Shown piece by piece: positions 23,400-36,065 of a DNA stretch of 64,000 nucleotides (the first letter of the stretch is position 1; the number at the start of each line of letters is the position of its first letter). The stretch comes from Molanna angustata. Lineage: Eukaryota > Arthropoda > Insecta > Trichoptera > Molannidae. The stretch spans positions 12,016,369 to 12,080,368 of the forward strand of contig OY754981.1 of assembly GCA_963576475.1 (NCBI GenBank), read 5' to 3'. The notes under the pieces were generated by a model. It searched no databases and had not been told where the DNA came from. It saw only the letters and a list, made by a program, of their open reading frames with translations. The position numbers and the translations under genes are program-made.

Positions 23400-24025
23400 A
23401 ATTTTAATGGTACAAAATAATTATCAAATAAACCAGCAAAGTTTCCATAAATGGTTTACAATAAGATACTTTATGAAGGAAAAAATATTATTTATAGCAA
23501 GAGGAAGAATAAACAAGATTGAAATAAAACATAAAATAATAAAAAATAAAAATAATAAAATAAATAACCAGATAACCAGTCAAGAAATGAAAAAAAAGAA
23601 AACAGTTAAAACATACCCACATATAAGTTAAAAAGTATTCTCTTCACATAACATTAAAAAGTTTTCTTTTTATGTTGTTGTGTTTTGTAGAGAGTTTAGA
23701 TCCAAGCTATAGGTACTTATTTTATTGAGCTAAAAAGTAAATGCTAAATTCATCATTTCTATCCTTTTTCATAATAAAAACTTTGAGGTCGTTCCTTACG
23801 TCCCCACAAGAAATATCATGATGTTTTCTTTGTTTTCAAGTAACACTTCACAGTACGTGAGTCGATAATATCTCCCTAACTACATATTTGCATGTCTTTC
23901 TTATTTATATATTTTTCTTCACACCAATCTACCACCACACAAGACAAATTAAATCTGAAGGATTTTCGGAAAAACAGGACAAGGTTAAAAAAACACGACT
24001 ACAGACCAGCGCAGTAATTATCATA
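23400..24025. other. AT-rich stretch, nothing recognised
   Basis: A-rich Lys/Asn/Ile frames only. No repeat boundaries seen. Confidence 0.4.
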
Positions 24026-24027
24026 TT

Positions 24028-24580
24028 AAAACGAGTGGGTTGTGGGCAGCGCTATACTCCTCACTATCAAGTCACTCCACAAAGTATTCAAATGTTGTTT
24101 GGAAAAAATTCAGCATTTTCATCAAAAATTCAGATTGTTTAATTATTTTTGATTTAAATATATTTTTTTGAAAACTGGAATTTTTTTTTAATGCCATTTT
24201 AAGAAAGTGATGTGCTTTTTAGCAATTTGAAAATAAAAATATTAAAATAAAGTTTTTTGAGGTTGGGGTCACTTTGAAATATTTGGAAGTTTAAAAATGA
24301 AAAGGAATATCAGATATCCTTCAAAATCTAATGAGATCTAAGCGATAATTAGATATATACCTACTAAGTAGCAAAATTTGAAAAAAAAATCTAATTAGCA
24401 AAATTTCTAAAAAAATTAATGAGTACATTAAGTTTATAATCAAAGTAGAATAAACATGCCGTACTTAGTACATAGCGCACAGACATATACATTGTAATGA
24501 AACTTTCAGAATATAATCTCAGCATCATACTTATTTATTCATTACTCCCCACTAGGTATATCCCTCTGAGGAGTAAAAAC
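24028..24580 (+). repeat. CTCCTCACTA repeat family, copy 1
   Basis: Starts ACGAGTGGGTTGTGGGCAGC then TATACTCCTCACTA and ends with a TCCCCACTAGG...CTGAGGAGTAAAA block. Shared interior: GGGGTCACTTTGAAATATTT, CTTCAAAATCTAATG, GAAACTTTCAGAAT. Other copies: 30505-31034, 42194-42790, 45470-46925 and 52352-52892. About 500-550 bases, no coding capacity. Confidence 0.8.
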
Positions 24581-24869
24581 TAGGAGTGAAATGAAAATTC
24601 TGATGAATACTTCTGAATCTAATTCATTGAATTGATTATATAACTATAGCTGAATTTGAATATAAGCAATTATTTGATTTACCTGTTTTAATTCACGTCC
24701 TAAATAGATTTCTTTGTGAAAGAATACCTTTTTACATTTCTATAATTATAAAATAAAAAGTAGTTAATAGAAAAAAATATTGACTTTTCAAGTAAACCAT
24801 AAATAATAATGTACCTATACCATAAATTTTTATTATAATATAGGTACTATATGATGTAGTACTCCGTGC

Positions 24870-25099
24870 AAAAAGTGAGTCATGGAATATCGCGCGTTCG
24901 AAGTTTTGGTTGGCAACATATTTCAGTTTTCATTACATATTTCATATCCTAGATAACTGTTCTCTATTCCTTAAAAATTAAAATGTTTTTTAGACAAATA
25001 AATACGAAAACAATTCACATTAGTCGTTATTCTCTATAGAAAAACGACGTGGTCTGGAACCAAAACGTCAAAAATTCCCCGGAATAATGACTCACTTCG
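24870..25099. mobile_element. Short MITE with AAGTGAGTCAT ends
   Basis: AAAGTGAGTCATGGAATATC on the left and GGAATAATGACTCACTTCG on the right are inverted repeats. Interior has no frame. Confidence 0.5.
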
Positions 25100-25779
25100 A
25101 TTCATACAAAATTTGCTAACTACGACATCTAGTATATTATAATAAAAACCTATTACCTATACTTCCATATATGCGTCGAGTTTTTTTTTTATGAATGGCA
25201 ATATTTCCAACCGACCATTTATTTCACCAAAGAGTAAAAGTACTTTTTTTAAAAAACTTCTACAAATCTACTATAATGAAGGTATTCTACTATATTTTTA
25301 TGTTTTATTTTTGAAATAAATAAATGAAAATGGAGGCAACTTGACGTGGCCTCCATCCAGGAGTGGACGGGGATAGGTAAAGGAAGAAGAATAAGAAATA
25401 AGGAAACCTAAAAACGAGTATATTTGATATTTAGTATCGTTAATTATAGATATCTCTAAATCAATGTATTCATTTTAACTTTGAATATTCTAAAAGTGAT
25501 GTATCTACCTGTCTCTGAATCGGAAATTGTAACTAAGGTAATTATTTTAAATCATTTGAGTTCATTATTCTTGTAGGTAACAAGTGACAATATATATTTA
25601 TTATTAAAAATCTGATATTTTGACACAAATTACACGGTAAGAATATCGCGATGAAATTCATGAAATGTCAGGTTTGAAAATTAATAACCACACTTGAGTA
25701 CTGTCAAAATTCAAAACATCGTAACTATTTTATTAAATTAAGTAATATTTTATTGTTAAACAATTACATATACCTACAC

Positions 25780-25915
25780 CTAAATTCCCTGAATCAATCA
25801 TTAATGCGGGTGCTATATAAGTGAACGAAATCGGTCTAGGCAGGATTTGAACCCACGACCTGCACTGCTGGGTTATATGAATCCAGTTCCGCTATGCCAT
25901 CCACATATCCATTTG
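25780..25915 (-). mobile_element. tRNA-derived SINE, family 1
   Basis: Minus-strand copy. Plus-strand reading shows GTGAACGAAATCGGTC, GGATTTGAACCCACGACC (B box reversed) and CCGCTATGCCATCC (A-box end). Tail includes the ATTCCCTGAATCAATCA block. Confidence 0.7.
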
Positions 25916-25985
25916 CTACTGTTATAATTAAAATAAATATTTACTGTCGATAGTCTCCAACTTACTTACTTATCGAGTCCGGAAC

Positions 25986-26780
25986 TCAGATTTTGCCACT
26001 CCAATGTGTGGCGGCGGAAATCGCCCTGTCGGTTAGTTTAATCAGGTCGTCCATGTGGCAACCCTCGTCCAATTCTGGGCAGGACAGCAGATGGTCGTCA
26101 TCCTGCACTGCCCCACAATCACAGAAGGTATCATCCTCCGTCGAGAAGCCCCACCTGTGCAGGTTGCTCTTGCAGCCACTCACACCCACCCTCAGCCTGT
26201 TCAGTGTCTTCCATATTGGGAATGGCAGGCAGTGCGCCCTATTCGCCTTCTCGCTTGTGTCCATCCATGCAGAGATTGGGTCGTCCATCCACAACTCCTC
26301 TCGGCGTTGCTTCTGGGAGGTCTGCAGGTCGGCTGTGGACTTTAGGAAGCTATTCCTTGACTTGAGGCGAGGGTTTGGTGTTTTGTGTTCATAGAGTGGG
26401 TGTCTTGGGTCGTGTATCTGCTTATGCCTCTCCGCATCTGCTACCACTCTTCTTCTGATGTTAGGGGGTGCTATGCCTATTATGGGATACAATTTGTCTA
26501 TGGCTGTGGGTCTAAGACATCCTGATATAATTCGTGCCATTTCATTAACTGCAACATCCACTTGGTTGGCATGAGCTGATCCAAACCATACAGGGCAAGC
26601 ATATTCGGCGGCAGAGAGGCACAGTCCCAGAGCAGAGGTGCGCAAGATCTCAGGGCATGCTCCCCAAGTTGATCCGACAAGCTTTCTCAAGATATTATTT
26701 CTGGCGGAGACCTTCTGTTTCGTGTTTAGGCAATGCTGCTTGTACGTCAGATATCGATCTAGTGTCATTCCCAGATACTA
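25986..26780 (-). pseudogene. I/Jockey-type LINE, C-terminal 260 codons open
   Basis: Open frame MTLDRYLTYKQHCLNTKQKV, then AAEYACPVWFGSAH, GIAPPNIRRRVVADAE, LKSRNSFLKS, WKTLNRLRVGVSGCKSNLHR, a knuckle CDCG...DDHLLSCPE, and a natural stop. It begins within LGMTLDR after the RT domain; everything upstream is missing. The unbroken frame suggests a fairly young insertion. Confidence 0.82.
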
Positions 26781-26822
26781 GATCGATCTAAACCTATTTT
26801 GTCTCCAACAAAATAGGTTTTT

Positions 26823-26990
26823 GAATATGATTGAGAAGAAGAGAGAGTTGCTGACCACTGTCAAGAAACGCAAAGCCGCATATTTTGGCCACATATTCCG
26901 TGGTGATAAATATGTCCATCTACATCTCACAGTAGAGGAAAAGACAGAGGGAAGATGAGGAACGAGACTTAAAAAATATAATAGTTTAAA
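26823..26990 (+). pseudogene. RTE-like LINE scrap
   Basis: KRELLTTVKKRKAAYFGHI, FRGDKYVHLHLTVEEKTEG then stop. Typical post-RT tail. A perfect 11-bp hairpin AACCTATTTTG/CAAAATAGGTT lies just upstream at 26792-26820. Confidence 0.6.
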
Positions 26991-26994
26991 AATT

Positions 26995-27830
26995 TAAGGA
27001 AGTGCTTCGGGATTCCGGATGCGGAGGACAATATGAATTCAGTTCATTATTTTTTTTAAACATTTGTTAAGAAATTATTTTATGCTTTACTTATCAATTG
27101 AAAAAACTCTTACTAGAGGAAATGATCGTTCTCTAAAATGTTATTATTTTTTTTTTGTAGAACATGAAATATTTTTTTTACACTATTTAAAAAAGCAGAT
27201 ATAATTAACCATTTGACATCGATATCTACGACTTGAAATTAAAAGTCTATGCATAGCAAATTTTTTCGTCTAGAAATTTCCAACTACAATTATTTTGTAA
27301 AATATAGAAATTACGAAACTAAACTGGCGCCAAAACATCAATTTGTAGTACCTACCTATTGAAATCTAAGATTTTTCTGATCGTATACTGAGAAAAAAAT
27401 ATTAAATAAAACCCAGAATAAATTTCTTTGAACAATCTTTTTTTAAAATTCTGGTATAAAAACATTAGTTTACTCAAATATTATACAATTATAATACATT
27501 TTTGAACATCAATAGCACTTACTACGTTTTGAATATTGCCAGATGATTATATTGTGTCTAATAGCTTTTTAATATACCTGCCTAATACGACATTTATACA
27601 TTATTACACAGGATTAGTCACAACGTACATAAGGTATGTAACATTAGACTATACATACCATAATGCATACTTACCTACTTTCAGGGCCTGATTCACCATT
27701 CTCAATTCATGAATGTATGTGCACCGGGCCCGACAAAATTATCACCAAACGTCTATTATTATTATCAAGTATTTGTTTATTTATTTGGATCAGTCCACAG
27801 TCAAATTAAAAATTATGTATTGTAGAAGTA
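26995..27830. other. AT-rich stretch, nothing recognised
   Basis: No frame or repeat identified. Confidence 0.4.
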
Positions 27831-27834
27831 AACC

Positions 27835-28560
27835 TACTTTTTTTAAATTTTGATAAAAATTTAATTTAGTGACGACATCGTTTCATACAATTCGTAACGC
27901 AATAAACACTACACAATAACTCAATCAATAGTTTGATACATTCTGTTGGCGCCAATATGTAATAATAATTGTTGTATTTTATTTTTTATATCAATTGACA
28001 TATAATATTGTTGCAATTGCTTCCCGCCCTACACCCACAAAACCAGTCTCCTTTTATACCGCGTCCTGTTGTCACCATCCACATCTCACCAGTTTTTTAC
28101 CGCTCCTTTATACTTACTTCGTCATAATTGTCTTCTTACCGCGCGTGTGTGGGATCCAAGTGAAAGTTATGACCATCTATCAAGGCAGAGCACCAAGGAA
28201 AAATCAAGTAAGTGAGTGTTCCTTATGTGTCCTTCCTTTGCCTTGCAGTGGTTGCAACGAATCGCCCTTCAAAATACAGTCCACTTTTTACGTCCACTTT
28301 TTTTAGTGTATAATTCATATTCGCGTTTCCACATACTTAATCTACAAACATACATCGTGCTGTTTTCATATTCTGGGTAGGAAAAACAGACTGACTTCCA
28401 TACTATCCTATCCTGACATATATACCTTCATGTTTTATATAGAAAATAAAATATTTATATTTATTAATTTGTGTTTAAGTGTTTATATTTTGGTACGTAC
28501 TCTTCAATTATGCATACTATCGCCATCGACAGTTGGATCTCATGTGTTACATGCAACTAG
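27835..28560 (+). mobile_element. Helitron-like nonautonomous element, copy A, with extra internal DNA
   Basis: Family landmarks: AATTTAGTGACGACATCGTT, CAATAGTTTGATACATT, ATTCTGGGTAGG, ACTATCGCCATCGACAGTTG and the 3' end CATGCAACTAG followed by T. About 400 bases (27945-28340) between CAATAGTTTGATACATT and CTGTTTTCATATTCTGGG are absent from the other copies and hold an exon-like ORF. Confidence 0.62.
28169..28207 (+). other. Exon-like ORF inside Helitron-like copy A
   Basis: ATG opens MTIYQGRAPRKNQ and is followed exactly by GTAAGTGAGT, a consensus splice donor. 41 bases later TTCCTTTGCCTTGCAG looks like an acceptor. The gap is short for an intron. Possibly a captured gene piece; family unknown. 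Confidence 0.2.
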
Positions 28561-28574
28561 TTTACATACCTAAA

Positions 28575-30500
28575 CATTGATGGGTGACTTTTGAAAATTG
28601 AGTAGCAGGCGCTTTCAATCGTAGATCTGACCCTGGTTATATAACATCCAAACGATGAATAACAATTTTGACGTCCATCTTTTTACTGTAGAATATACCT
28701 ACCTACTCATTTTTAATGGCAGAAAAAGACGTTGACTTCATAATAATTTTATTTTACGTGAATTGTTTTTGGTGATAATTCCAAAGTCATGGCAGTATTG
28801 AGTGAATCATATATTCGCTCTCGAAGATAGGCTCAACGAGTTACTCTTGGAGCTATGCATCAGTCCTAATATAAGGAAAGAAGAATTAAAATAAAGGATT
28901 TGAAAATGAAGGCAGCCTTCATATTTGGTGTGAGATTGCATCTATCAAAATCCATCCCGAAAAATCCAGTATTTCTACTTTTGTTTCGCAAAAATAACAG
29001 TTAAGTTAATATAACTTTATAGTTATCTTTTTGTTTTTATTTTATTTGATTTTATTTGGGACACTTACAGACATTGACAATGGCATAGAAGAAAGTATAT
29101 CTTGAATATTTCATATAATGTCAATATCCTATTAAAAGTGAACACGCAAAAAATATAAAATTTGTTACAAAATGTCATTTTTTTACTCAGAAAAATTAGG
29201 TGATTTTTTTTGTAGGTGAGGTGGTTTTTAAGTCTATTATTGCAAAAAAAAACATTTAATACCTACATTATAAACGTAACATGATCTTCCATTATTCTTC
29301 ATAAAGAATAGTGGAGGGACTTATGGAAGTTTATCTGAAAATTGTCCCTTGTTAAATATTAAAGGGATATTAAGGACACTGTAACGTAAATAATGGCCTC
29401 CTTAAAAACAGACCCAAGGTGAAACACCGAAAAGGAAGTGCAAATTAAAACAACTCCTATCTACCAATTACCATGAATTATCTATGAATCTGATCTAAAC
29501 TAAATCTATGGAATGGTTTACTTTATGGTTTACTCAAATGTATTGCCATCTTATTTATAAGAATTTAACCTTGTTCGCTTTTCGAATTAGCTTTTTATCC
29601 AGCACAGATTGAAGATAGAATATATTAATTCAAATTTTATTCCAACGATTCGAATGTTTTTTTGTGTTATTTTGGTTGGCAGGGAAGGTACCTACATTAC
29701 TTTGGTTCCTCTTGATACCGAAAAGATTGCTTTGTTTATAAAATAAGTAGACGTATGAATCCACAGAGTTCCATTTTCAAATAGTTTTCTTCGCTAGCAG
29801 GCGTAATATGAATATTGCTAATGAAAATGGTTTGGATCTCGGATCATACTAAAAAGTATATTTCAATAGATGTCGCTAACGCATACAATAAATACTTGTA
29901 CAATGAAATATAACCTAAATTTCATTATTATTTATTTTAATTTCTTCGTACTATTTTGATGTAATTATTTTCCACCGTTATTGAAATGTCAAAAGTATTT
30001 AAAAAGAAAGGTAATTTAAAATTGTTTATGATATAATAATTTATACCGTTTATTTTTTTCACACATAACAATGCTTTTGTAACAATAACAAAGAGCTAGA
30101 TAACAACAAAAGATTATAATTTGAAAATCGGACATTTTGAGAGGAATTTTAAGCATTATCTTAGAACAATGGTATAAATACATATTTGAATGATAGTGAA
30201 ATTATTAATCTTAAAATTGTGTAACATTTTTTGTTAATAAACTTTCGTTTCGCATGCGGAAAATTCAATCAAGAAAGTAATTTATTTTTGGGAGTATTAA
30301 ATGTGTATTTCGCACAGTAATCAATTTATGTATTTACCTAGAAATATTACACAGTTAATTGTTTATATAATTCTGCAATGAGAAAATTTCATAAATTGGT
30401 AAATAAGTATGTTTATCTGAACTCATTTTTGTGATGACTAATGTTATACTTTGGATCTGAATGATATGCATTGTATTGTATCTATATATCCGATATGTGT
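28575..30500. other. AT-rich stretch, nothing recognised
   Basis: No coding frame above background, no terminal repeats. Possibly old unique DNA. Confidence 0.4.
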
Positions 30501-30504
30501 TTTA

Positions 30505-31034
30505 CTCACTATCACTCGATACTCACTATCAAGTCACTCCACAAAATAATAGAATTTTGCATGGATAATTTTCAGTATTTTCATGCAATGATTTTGTTAA
30601 ATTATTTTTGATTCAAATATTTTTTTATGAAAACTTAATAATTCATCAATGCCATTTTATGAAAATGCCTTTTTAGCAACTTCAAAATAAAATTATCCAA
30701 AATAAAGGGTCACTTTGAAATATTTGGCCTTTAAAAAAATTGAGAATCACTATTCAAATATCCTTCAAAATCTAATGGGGTCTAAGTGAGTATTAGATAT
30801 ATAATTGTGCGAAATTTGAAAAGAATCGAATGGGTCTTTAGTCTATAATCGATAAAGTAAAATAAACACGCCATACATAGCACACAGCAAATAGTACACA
30901 CATACACACAGATACATTGTGAAGAAACTTTCAGAATGCAATCTCAGCATGATACTAGTTGATAATCTGCAATAAAAATAATAACATTAAAAATTGCGAA
31001 TTTATAACTCCCCCTTGGTGGTAGTGAGGAGTAA
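30505..31034 (+). repeat. CTCCTCACTA repeat family, copy 2
   Basis: Left end truncated (ACTCACTATCAAGTCACTCC). Interior GGGTCACTTTGAAATATTTG and the end AACTCCCCCTTGGTGGTAGT with GAGGAGTAAAA present. Confidence 0.75.
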
Positions 31035-31188
31035 AATAACTTCTTTTTTCCCTCGCCTTATTCCTATTATTTGGAGTCGGCTCTCCTAGTCCGCATGCGC
31101 ATAAAAAAACTTACTATTTTCAGATTCTTTTCTTAGTTTGTTTACAGTGAAAAATACCTAAGTAAACCGAAATATATTGTAGTATAAG

Positions 31189-31256
31189 ATGAATGTAGAA
31201 CAACGTCAAAACATGAATGTAGAACAACGTCAAAACATGAATGTAGAACAAATATA
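31189..31256 (+). repeat. 24-bp tandem repeat, about 2.7 copies
   Basis: Unit ATGAATGTAGAACAACGTCA plus AAAC, repeated without change for two full units and part of a third. Confidence 0.8.
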
Positions 31257-31259
31257 AAA

Positions 31260-31845
31260 ACTCAATATCTAAATGCTATATAATTTTATAATACGAATAG
31301 ACACAAAATAGGACGTACCTACTTATCTTATCACAATTTGAAAACCTGCCCCACAGATCAGCAAACACTGTTTAAAAGATAGAAGGAAGCATATCATACA
31401 TATTTTCCACAATACTTTTTTTTTCAATCTATCAAAATTACGATTCAAATGATCGGCAGATGACATATATAATATATTTTGTACAACTCGCCTGTTTATT
31501 AAGTGTCACACGTTTAAAATATTCATATACTTTGTCTAGTACCTACACAATACCTAGTAAATAATATGTAACAGTTTAGGTACTCAAAATATAACACCTA
31601 GATTAATGTTAAACTAAATACAATAAATACTTACTGTGTTAGTGTTATAGGAAGAAATCAATTGCGGTATAGTTTCATATTTAGGTTGTTAACCACTTAC
31701 GGTTCTTAGCTATAATGTGTTATGATATAGGTACTTTCATAACATAAGCAATAATAATATTTATTCATAATAAATAATAATATCATATAGGTACATATAA
31801 CATCATATACATATAACATAACAAATAACACAACATACTTGTTAC
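31260..31845. other. AT-rich stretch, nothing recognised
   Basis: No frame or repeat identified before the SINE at 31850. Confidence 0.4.
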
Positions 31846-31849
31846 AACA

Positions 31850-32061
31850 TTATAATAATAACGAACACTTCCTTGCACCCTGCGCAAGTGACGAGTTTAT
31901 TGCCGTATGGAAATTTCTTCCAAATAACCAGAGTTTCCAGCCCATAGAAGCAATATTTGCGTGAGAAATAAATTTGAATAAATTTTTTCTCTTCTAGGGA
32001 TCGAACCTAGGACGCCCGCACTGAAACCAAATGGCTTACCAACTGTGCCACGGCGGTCGGC
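31850..32061 (-). mobile_element. tRNA-derived SINE, family 3
   Basis: ATAATAATAACGAACACTTC through GGGATCGAACCTAGGACGCC to GCCACGGCGGTCGGC. Slightly diverged. Confidence 0.8.
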
Positions 32062-32256
32062 ATTCTATTCGTTTCGTCATAAGTGTCTTTATAATCATTA
32101 TGATATGGATGAAATAAGATGAAGAATAATTTATGTTAAATTTAAGCGATATCAAACTTATTAAAACTGACTGTTCTTTTCAGTTATGTGTAGCTTTTAT
32201 TTAACAATGTACTTATATCTGTAATGAATTGAATTCCGTAAATATGAGTCTTTGAA

Positions 32257-32924
32257 CGTCGAGCAAGTTTACGAATATGTGTACTTGGGAAGCATATTTC
32301 AACGGAATGGATAACTCGATAAAGAGATCGAAAGAAGAGTTATGGCAGGAAACTGAATGAATGGATCACTAAGACCAATTATGAATGATCGCAACATATC
32401 AAAGGATGCCAAAGTTGCCATTCATAACGCCGTCATAGTGCCAACCTTGACGTATGCAAGTGAAACCTGGACATGGCAGAAGACGCATGAAAGTAGAATA
32501 AATGCAGTTGAAATGAGATCGTTAAGAAGGATTTGTAATAGAACGATGTATGACCGGGTAAGAAATGAGGACATAAGGAAAGAATGTAAGATGAAGAAAG
32601 ATGTCATTACTAGAATGAAAGTGAACACATTAAGATGGTTTGGTCACATGGGGAGAATGAATGAGGAGCGCCTGACGAAGAAAATATACAGAGCGGAAAA
32701 GAATGGAATGAGAGGTCGGGGACGCCCAAAAAAGGGATGGCACAACCATGTGAACGAATTTTTGAAAGACGGAAATGTTAGAAGTGTGAGCAATAGACGA
32801 GCATGTATGAGACGATGCATGAATGTGGACGAAGCGAGGGATGCGTGCCAGGATAGAAAAATGTGGCGTTCGGTTCTCTCTGCCTACCCCGTAAGGGACA
32901 TGCCGTGATGGTATGTATGTATGT
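32257..32924 (+). pseudogene. RTE-like LINE insertion with 13-bp target duplication
   Basis: 5'-truncated element: YVYLGSIFQRNG, a stop, MAGN, a stop, then an open frame 32357-32908 (LRPIMNDRNISKDAKVAIHN, ASETWTWQKTHESRI, FGHMGRMNEERL, GRGRPKKGWHNHVNEF) ending AYPVRDMP and a (GTAT)n tail. ATGAGTCTTTGAA occurs immediately on both sides (32244-32256 and 32925-32937). RT itself is missing. Confidence 0.9.
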
Positions 32925-33519
32925 ATGAGTCTTTGAATTAAATACGATGAATAAGTTATTAGTTCTCATACCTACCTACTTTTCTACATGTTTATACTTT
33001 CTCGAATCAGATGAATTAATCGATACGTCTACGTAACATTTTTTCTCTGCTAAGTGTTCCTTTCCTCAACCCAAACGGTAGAGTAGCCAAAAACCTTTCA
33101 TTTCAAAGGTTTAAACGAATATTTAAATCAGCTTAGGTAAAGAATTTTCATACTGAACACTTACCACAATACTGACCGTCAAATTGTGTGAGTCGATACA
33201 ACAAATAGGATGAATATTGTTTTGGAAATTTGGTAATTTATGATATTCTCATGATTGAATATTTTTATACACAGTTTTTGTTTACCATGTCACCTTCTTG
33301 GAAATATTCTTTGGCAGTTGTAATAAATACAACAGCATTCATATTACAAAAAATGTATAATCGAAATAGTAAGTACCTACATAATTATTCGTTGGCTGAA
33401 GCAGATTGGAAGAGAAGGATCTGCCTCGGTACTCTTAGATTTTTTGAGATAGAGGTTTTAGAGTTTTTCATCCTGGTTGTCGATGTTCTAAGTGAATGGA
33501 ATATGTAAAAAAAAATAAA

Positions 33520-33755
33520 ACAAATCATATGATCCCAGAGTAGCCATAGCAATTTTAAACTAGTACTGCCTCAGAACATACTATGTCTAGCGAGGCAGTA
33601 AAATTTCCAAATGTGTGGAAAAAAAACTAAATAATAATAATTGTAAAATTGTAATTAGGTATAAACTAAATTGTATTTTGTTCCTTTGTAATATTTATAC
33701 TGTTGGAAATATATTATTCATTCATTCATTCATTCATTCATTCATAATATACTTA
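33520..33755 (+). repeat. Probable LINE 3' UTR ending in (ATTC)n
   Basis: ATACTGTTGGAAATATATTA then seven ATTC repeats is a common non-LTR tail layout. The 92-codon frame upstream (33230-33508) is not recognised and may or may not belong to it. Confidence 0.45.
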
Positions 33756-34044
33756 TCCACTACTTAAAGTATACCTAAACAATAAAAAATATTTGTTATA
33801 TTCACTTTATTTTAAACATCATAAATATAAAAATCTTCACAAGATATATTTTTTAAACTATATTGAGTAAGAATCATCGCAAAAGGAGGGCAAACAATAG
33901 GTAAAAGAGGACAGGAGGACAATTTATAGAAAAGGACATGTCAATTATCTTCCTTTAGGATACCATCTGTTAACCCTATTTATTCACAATGCATAATAAA
34001 ATATTACTTATCATATCCATAAAAATATTCACAGGATATTATAA

Positions 34045-34215
34045 ATCAGTTGGTTAGATATCTAACTTCCGAGCCAAGGAGTCGGGTTTTTTTCCCGGCG
34101 GAGACACAGTTTGTATGTTATTGTGTTTTCAGTCTGGATATGTGAGACAATTAATATCGTAAGTCTCCAGAATGTGGCAGCTTGTTATTTTGTAAATGAT
34201 AAATTGATATTTGAC
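34045..34215 (+). mobile_element. tRNA-derived SINE, family 2, split copy (5' part)
   Basis: Starts ATCAGTTGGTTAGATATC and runs to AAATTGATATTTGAC. The missing 3' piece resumes as GTACCTGTTA at 34924-34933 and ATTGCCCGAGAACTAATATA at 36066-36096, so two later insertions (34216-34923 and 34934-36062) split it. Confidence 0.78.
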
Positions 34216-34221
34216 TTATTT

Positions 34222-34463
34222 ATTTACTACCGCGATATTTACAAAAAATGTACGTTCTTTATAATTTTGAAGTTCCCACCTACCCAACGGGAAGTCGGCG
34301 AGACTTTAAACTGCATCAGACTAACCTGGCAGGTATACAAAATAATGTATATTACAAAGATTTTCAACTGTTTAATGATTTGCCAGAATGTGTGAAGGAA
34401 GCATCTGGTCTTGCCGCTTTTCGTCGCCTAGGTGTTGAATACATAAAGGAAAAGTTTTTTTAA
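34222..34463 (+). pseudogene. LINE C-terminal scrap inserted in a SINE
   Basis: MYVLYNFEVPTYPTGSRRDF, LHQTNLAGIQNNVYYKDFQL, FNDLPECVKEASGLAAFRRL and VEYIKEKFF then stop. It resembles the last ~70 residues of CR1/Jockey-type ORF2. Together with the MITE after it, it fills 34216-34923. Confidence 0.55.
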
Positions 34464-34737
34464 GATATTGTGTACTTCCTTTGTTTTTTGTGTAAATTGG
34501 AATATTTTCTTGTTTTCCGTTTATTTATTTTTTTATTTATTTATCACACCATTGAAATAATCTTCATTAATAATAAGGAACTGCTGCCCAACTAGGTATA
34601 CCTGTTGTTTTTATTTAATTCATACTGGTTAAATTGTTTTTCTTTTCAACTTATTAATATTTATTTTCTTTATATTAGGTGTATGATTTTTTTTTCTTTT
34701 TTACATGTAAATAAAATATACATATAAACATACATAG

Positions 34738-34923
34738 TATGTCCTATTCTGATTCTTCTGAATTTATCCGTCTGTATTTTAGTAAGTACATGAGAAATGT
34801 AAAAAAGGTGCTTGCATTTATACGGGACTCATTACGTCACAGCGCGTGTAAAATCCTTATATCCACGGTCGCCTGTTGGTTACAGACGTTTTCGTACTCT
34901 GAAACGAATCGGAATAGGACATA
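34738..34923. mobile_element. 186-bp MITE with TATGTCCTATTC ends
   Basis: TATGTCCTATTCTGATTC on the left, GAATCGGAATAGGACATA on the right. No frame. Class unknown. Confidence 0.65.
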
Positions 34924-34933
34924 GTACCTGTTA

Positions 34934-36062
34934 AGCCCGCCTGACACGAGGTAATATTCCAACTCATGTGGAATATGAGTCGAAAAGTAGTGTTTGCAGT
35001 AATTTTTGAAGTCATATGAACTGAAACTGTGTATCTCTTTTGTCTATGCTTATCTATCTACTATATTGTCATTCGTCATACAAAGGATGAAAAAAAAGTT
35101 ATTTCATAATGTTTTGTAAAGTTTTTTAGTATCTTTTTGATTTTTGATTGATCCAGACGTACATTCCTAGCTATAAAAAAATATCGGCACGTCGGAGTTC
35201 ATCGATATAATTGCTATGATTTGGAATGTTCTTACTACTGCTTTTAGGATATTGCTTCTCGCATCACTATATATATTTGGCCTTTGAATGTATGGTTTTA
35301 AGTATTAGAAATACATTCCATTTATTTTCAAAAAATCTCATTTTTCTATGAAAATGGATCTTCTAATGAGAGTTATTTGTTTAATGAACTAAAAAAACTC
35401 TTTGATTTTTTTCTCCTATCCAAACAAGATCGCGTACATTTTATGCTAGATCGTCTCTTTTGATTATCATAATATTTCGAAACAGGTAATCAAACTCAAA
35501 ATGTAATAAAAAAACAAGCGAGAATCATTAATGAACCCAAAGATGCAAGTTATTTGACAGTCAAGAGAGATTATTGGATGATTGAAAAATCAAGATTGAA
35601 CGGAGTAAACTATGTGAGCTTGCAGGTACCTATATATTCTCTCTTTCACTTATATAGACACATTCACACACATATACACACCCTTACACTCATACGTACA
35701 CACATACATACACTCATGCACTAGCATTCAGATTTAAATATTTTTCATAATGTAGCTTTAAGTATGTAAGCACAGCAGTCAAAATTTATTGTTAATAATG
35801 TGGAAATTTGTTATTGGTTTTAGTCTTATACTAATGCATCTATATAATAAATGTTATTATACTGTAAATTTCCCGAAAATGAAATAAAAAAAAAAAAAAT
35901 TATTGCTATAATATCGATATGTAATTTCAATATAATGTTTTTAGAGTGATAACATTTTTAAGTCATTTAAACGATATCGTGTCAGGCACAATGTCATTTT
36001 TTCAGTTCATATTCCAATGAGTTGAAATATGAGTTGTAATATTACCTTGTGTCAGGCCGGCT
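34934..36062. mobile_element. 1.13-kb TIR element with TTA target duplication, inside a SINE
   Basis: Ends AGCCCGCCTGACACGAGGTA and TACCTTGTGTCAGGCCGGCT are inverted repeats extending over ATATTCCAACTCAT. TTA flanks both sides (34931-34933 and 36063-36065) and the SINE sequence resumes beyond. The interior is AT-rich with a (CACATA)n tract near 35665-35720 and has no transposase. A PIF/Harbinger-type nonautonomous element is the best guess. Confidence 0.8.
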
Positions 36063-36065
36063 TTA

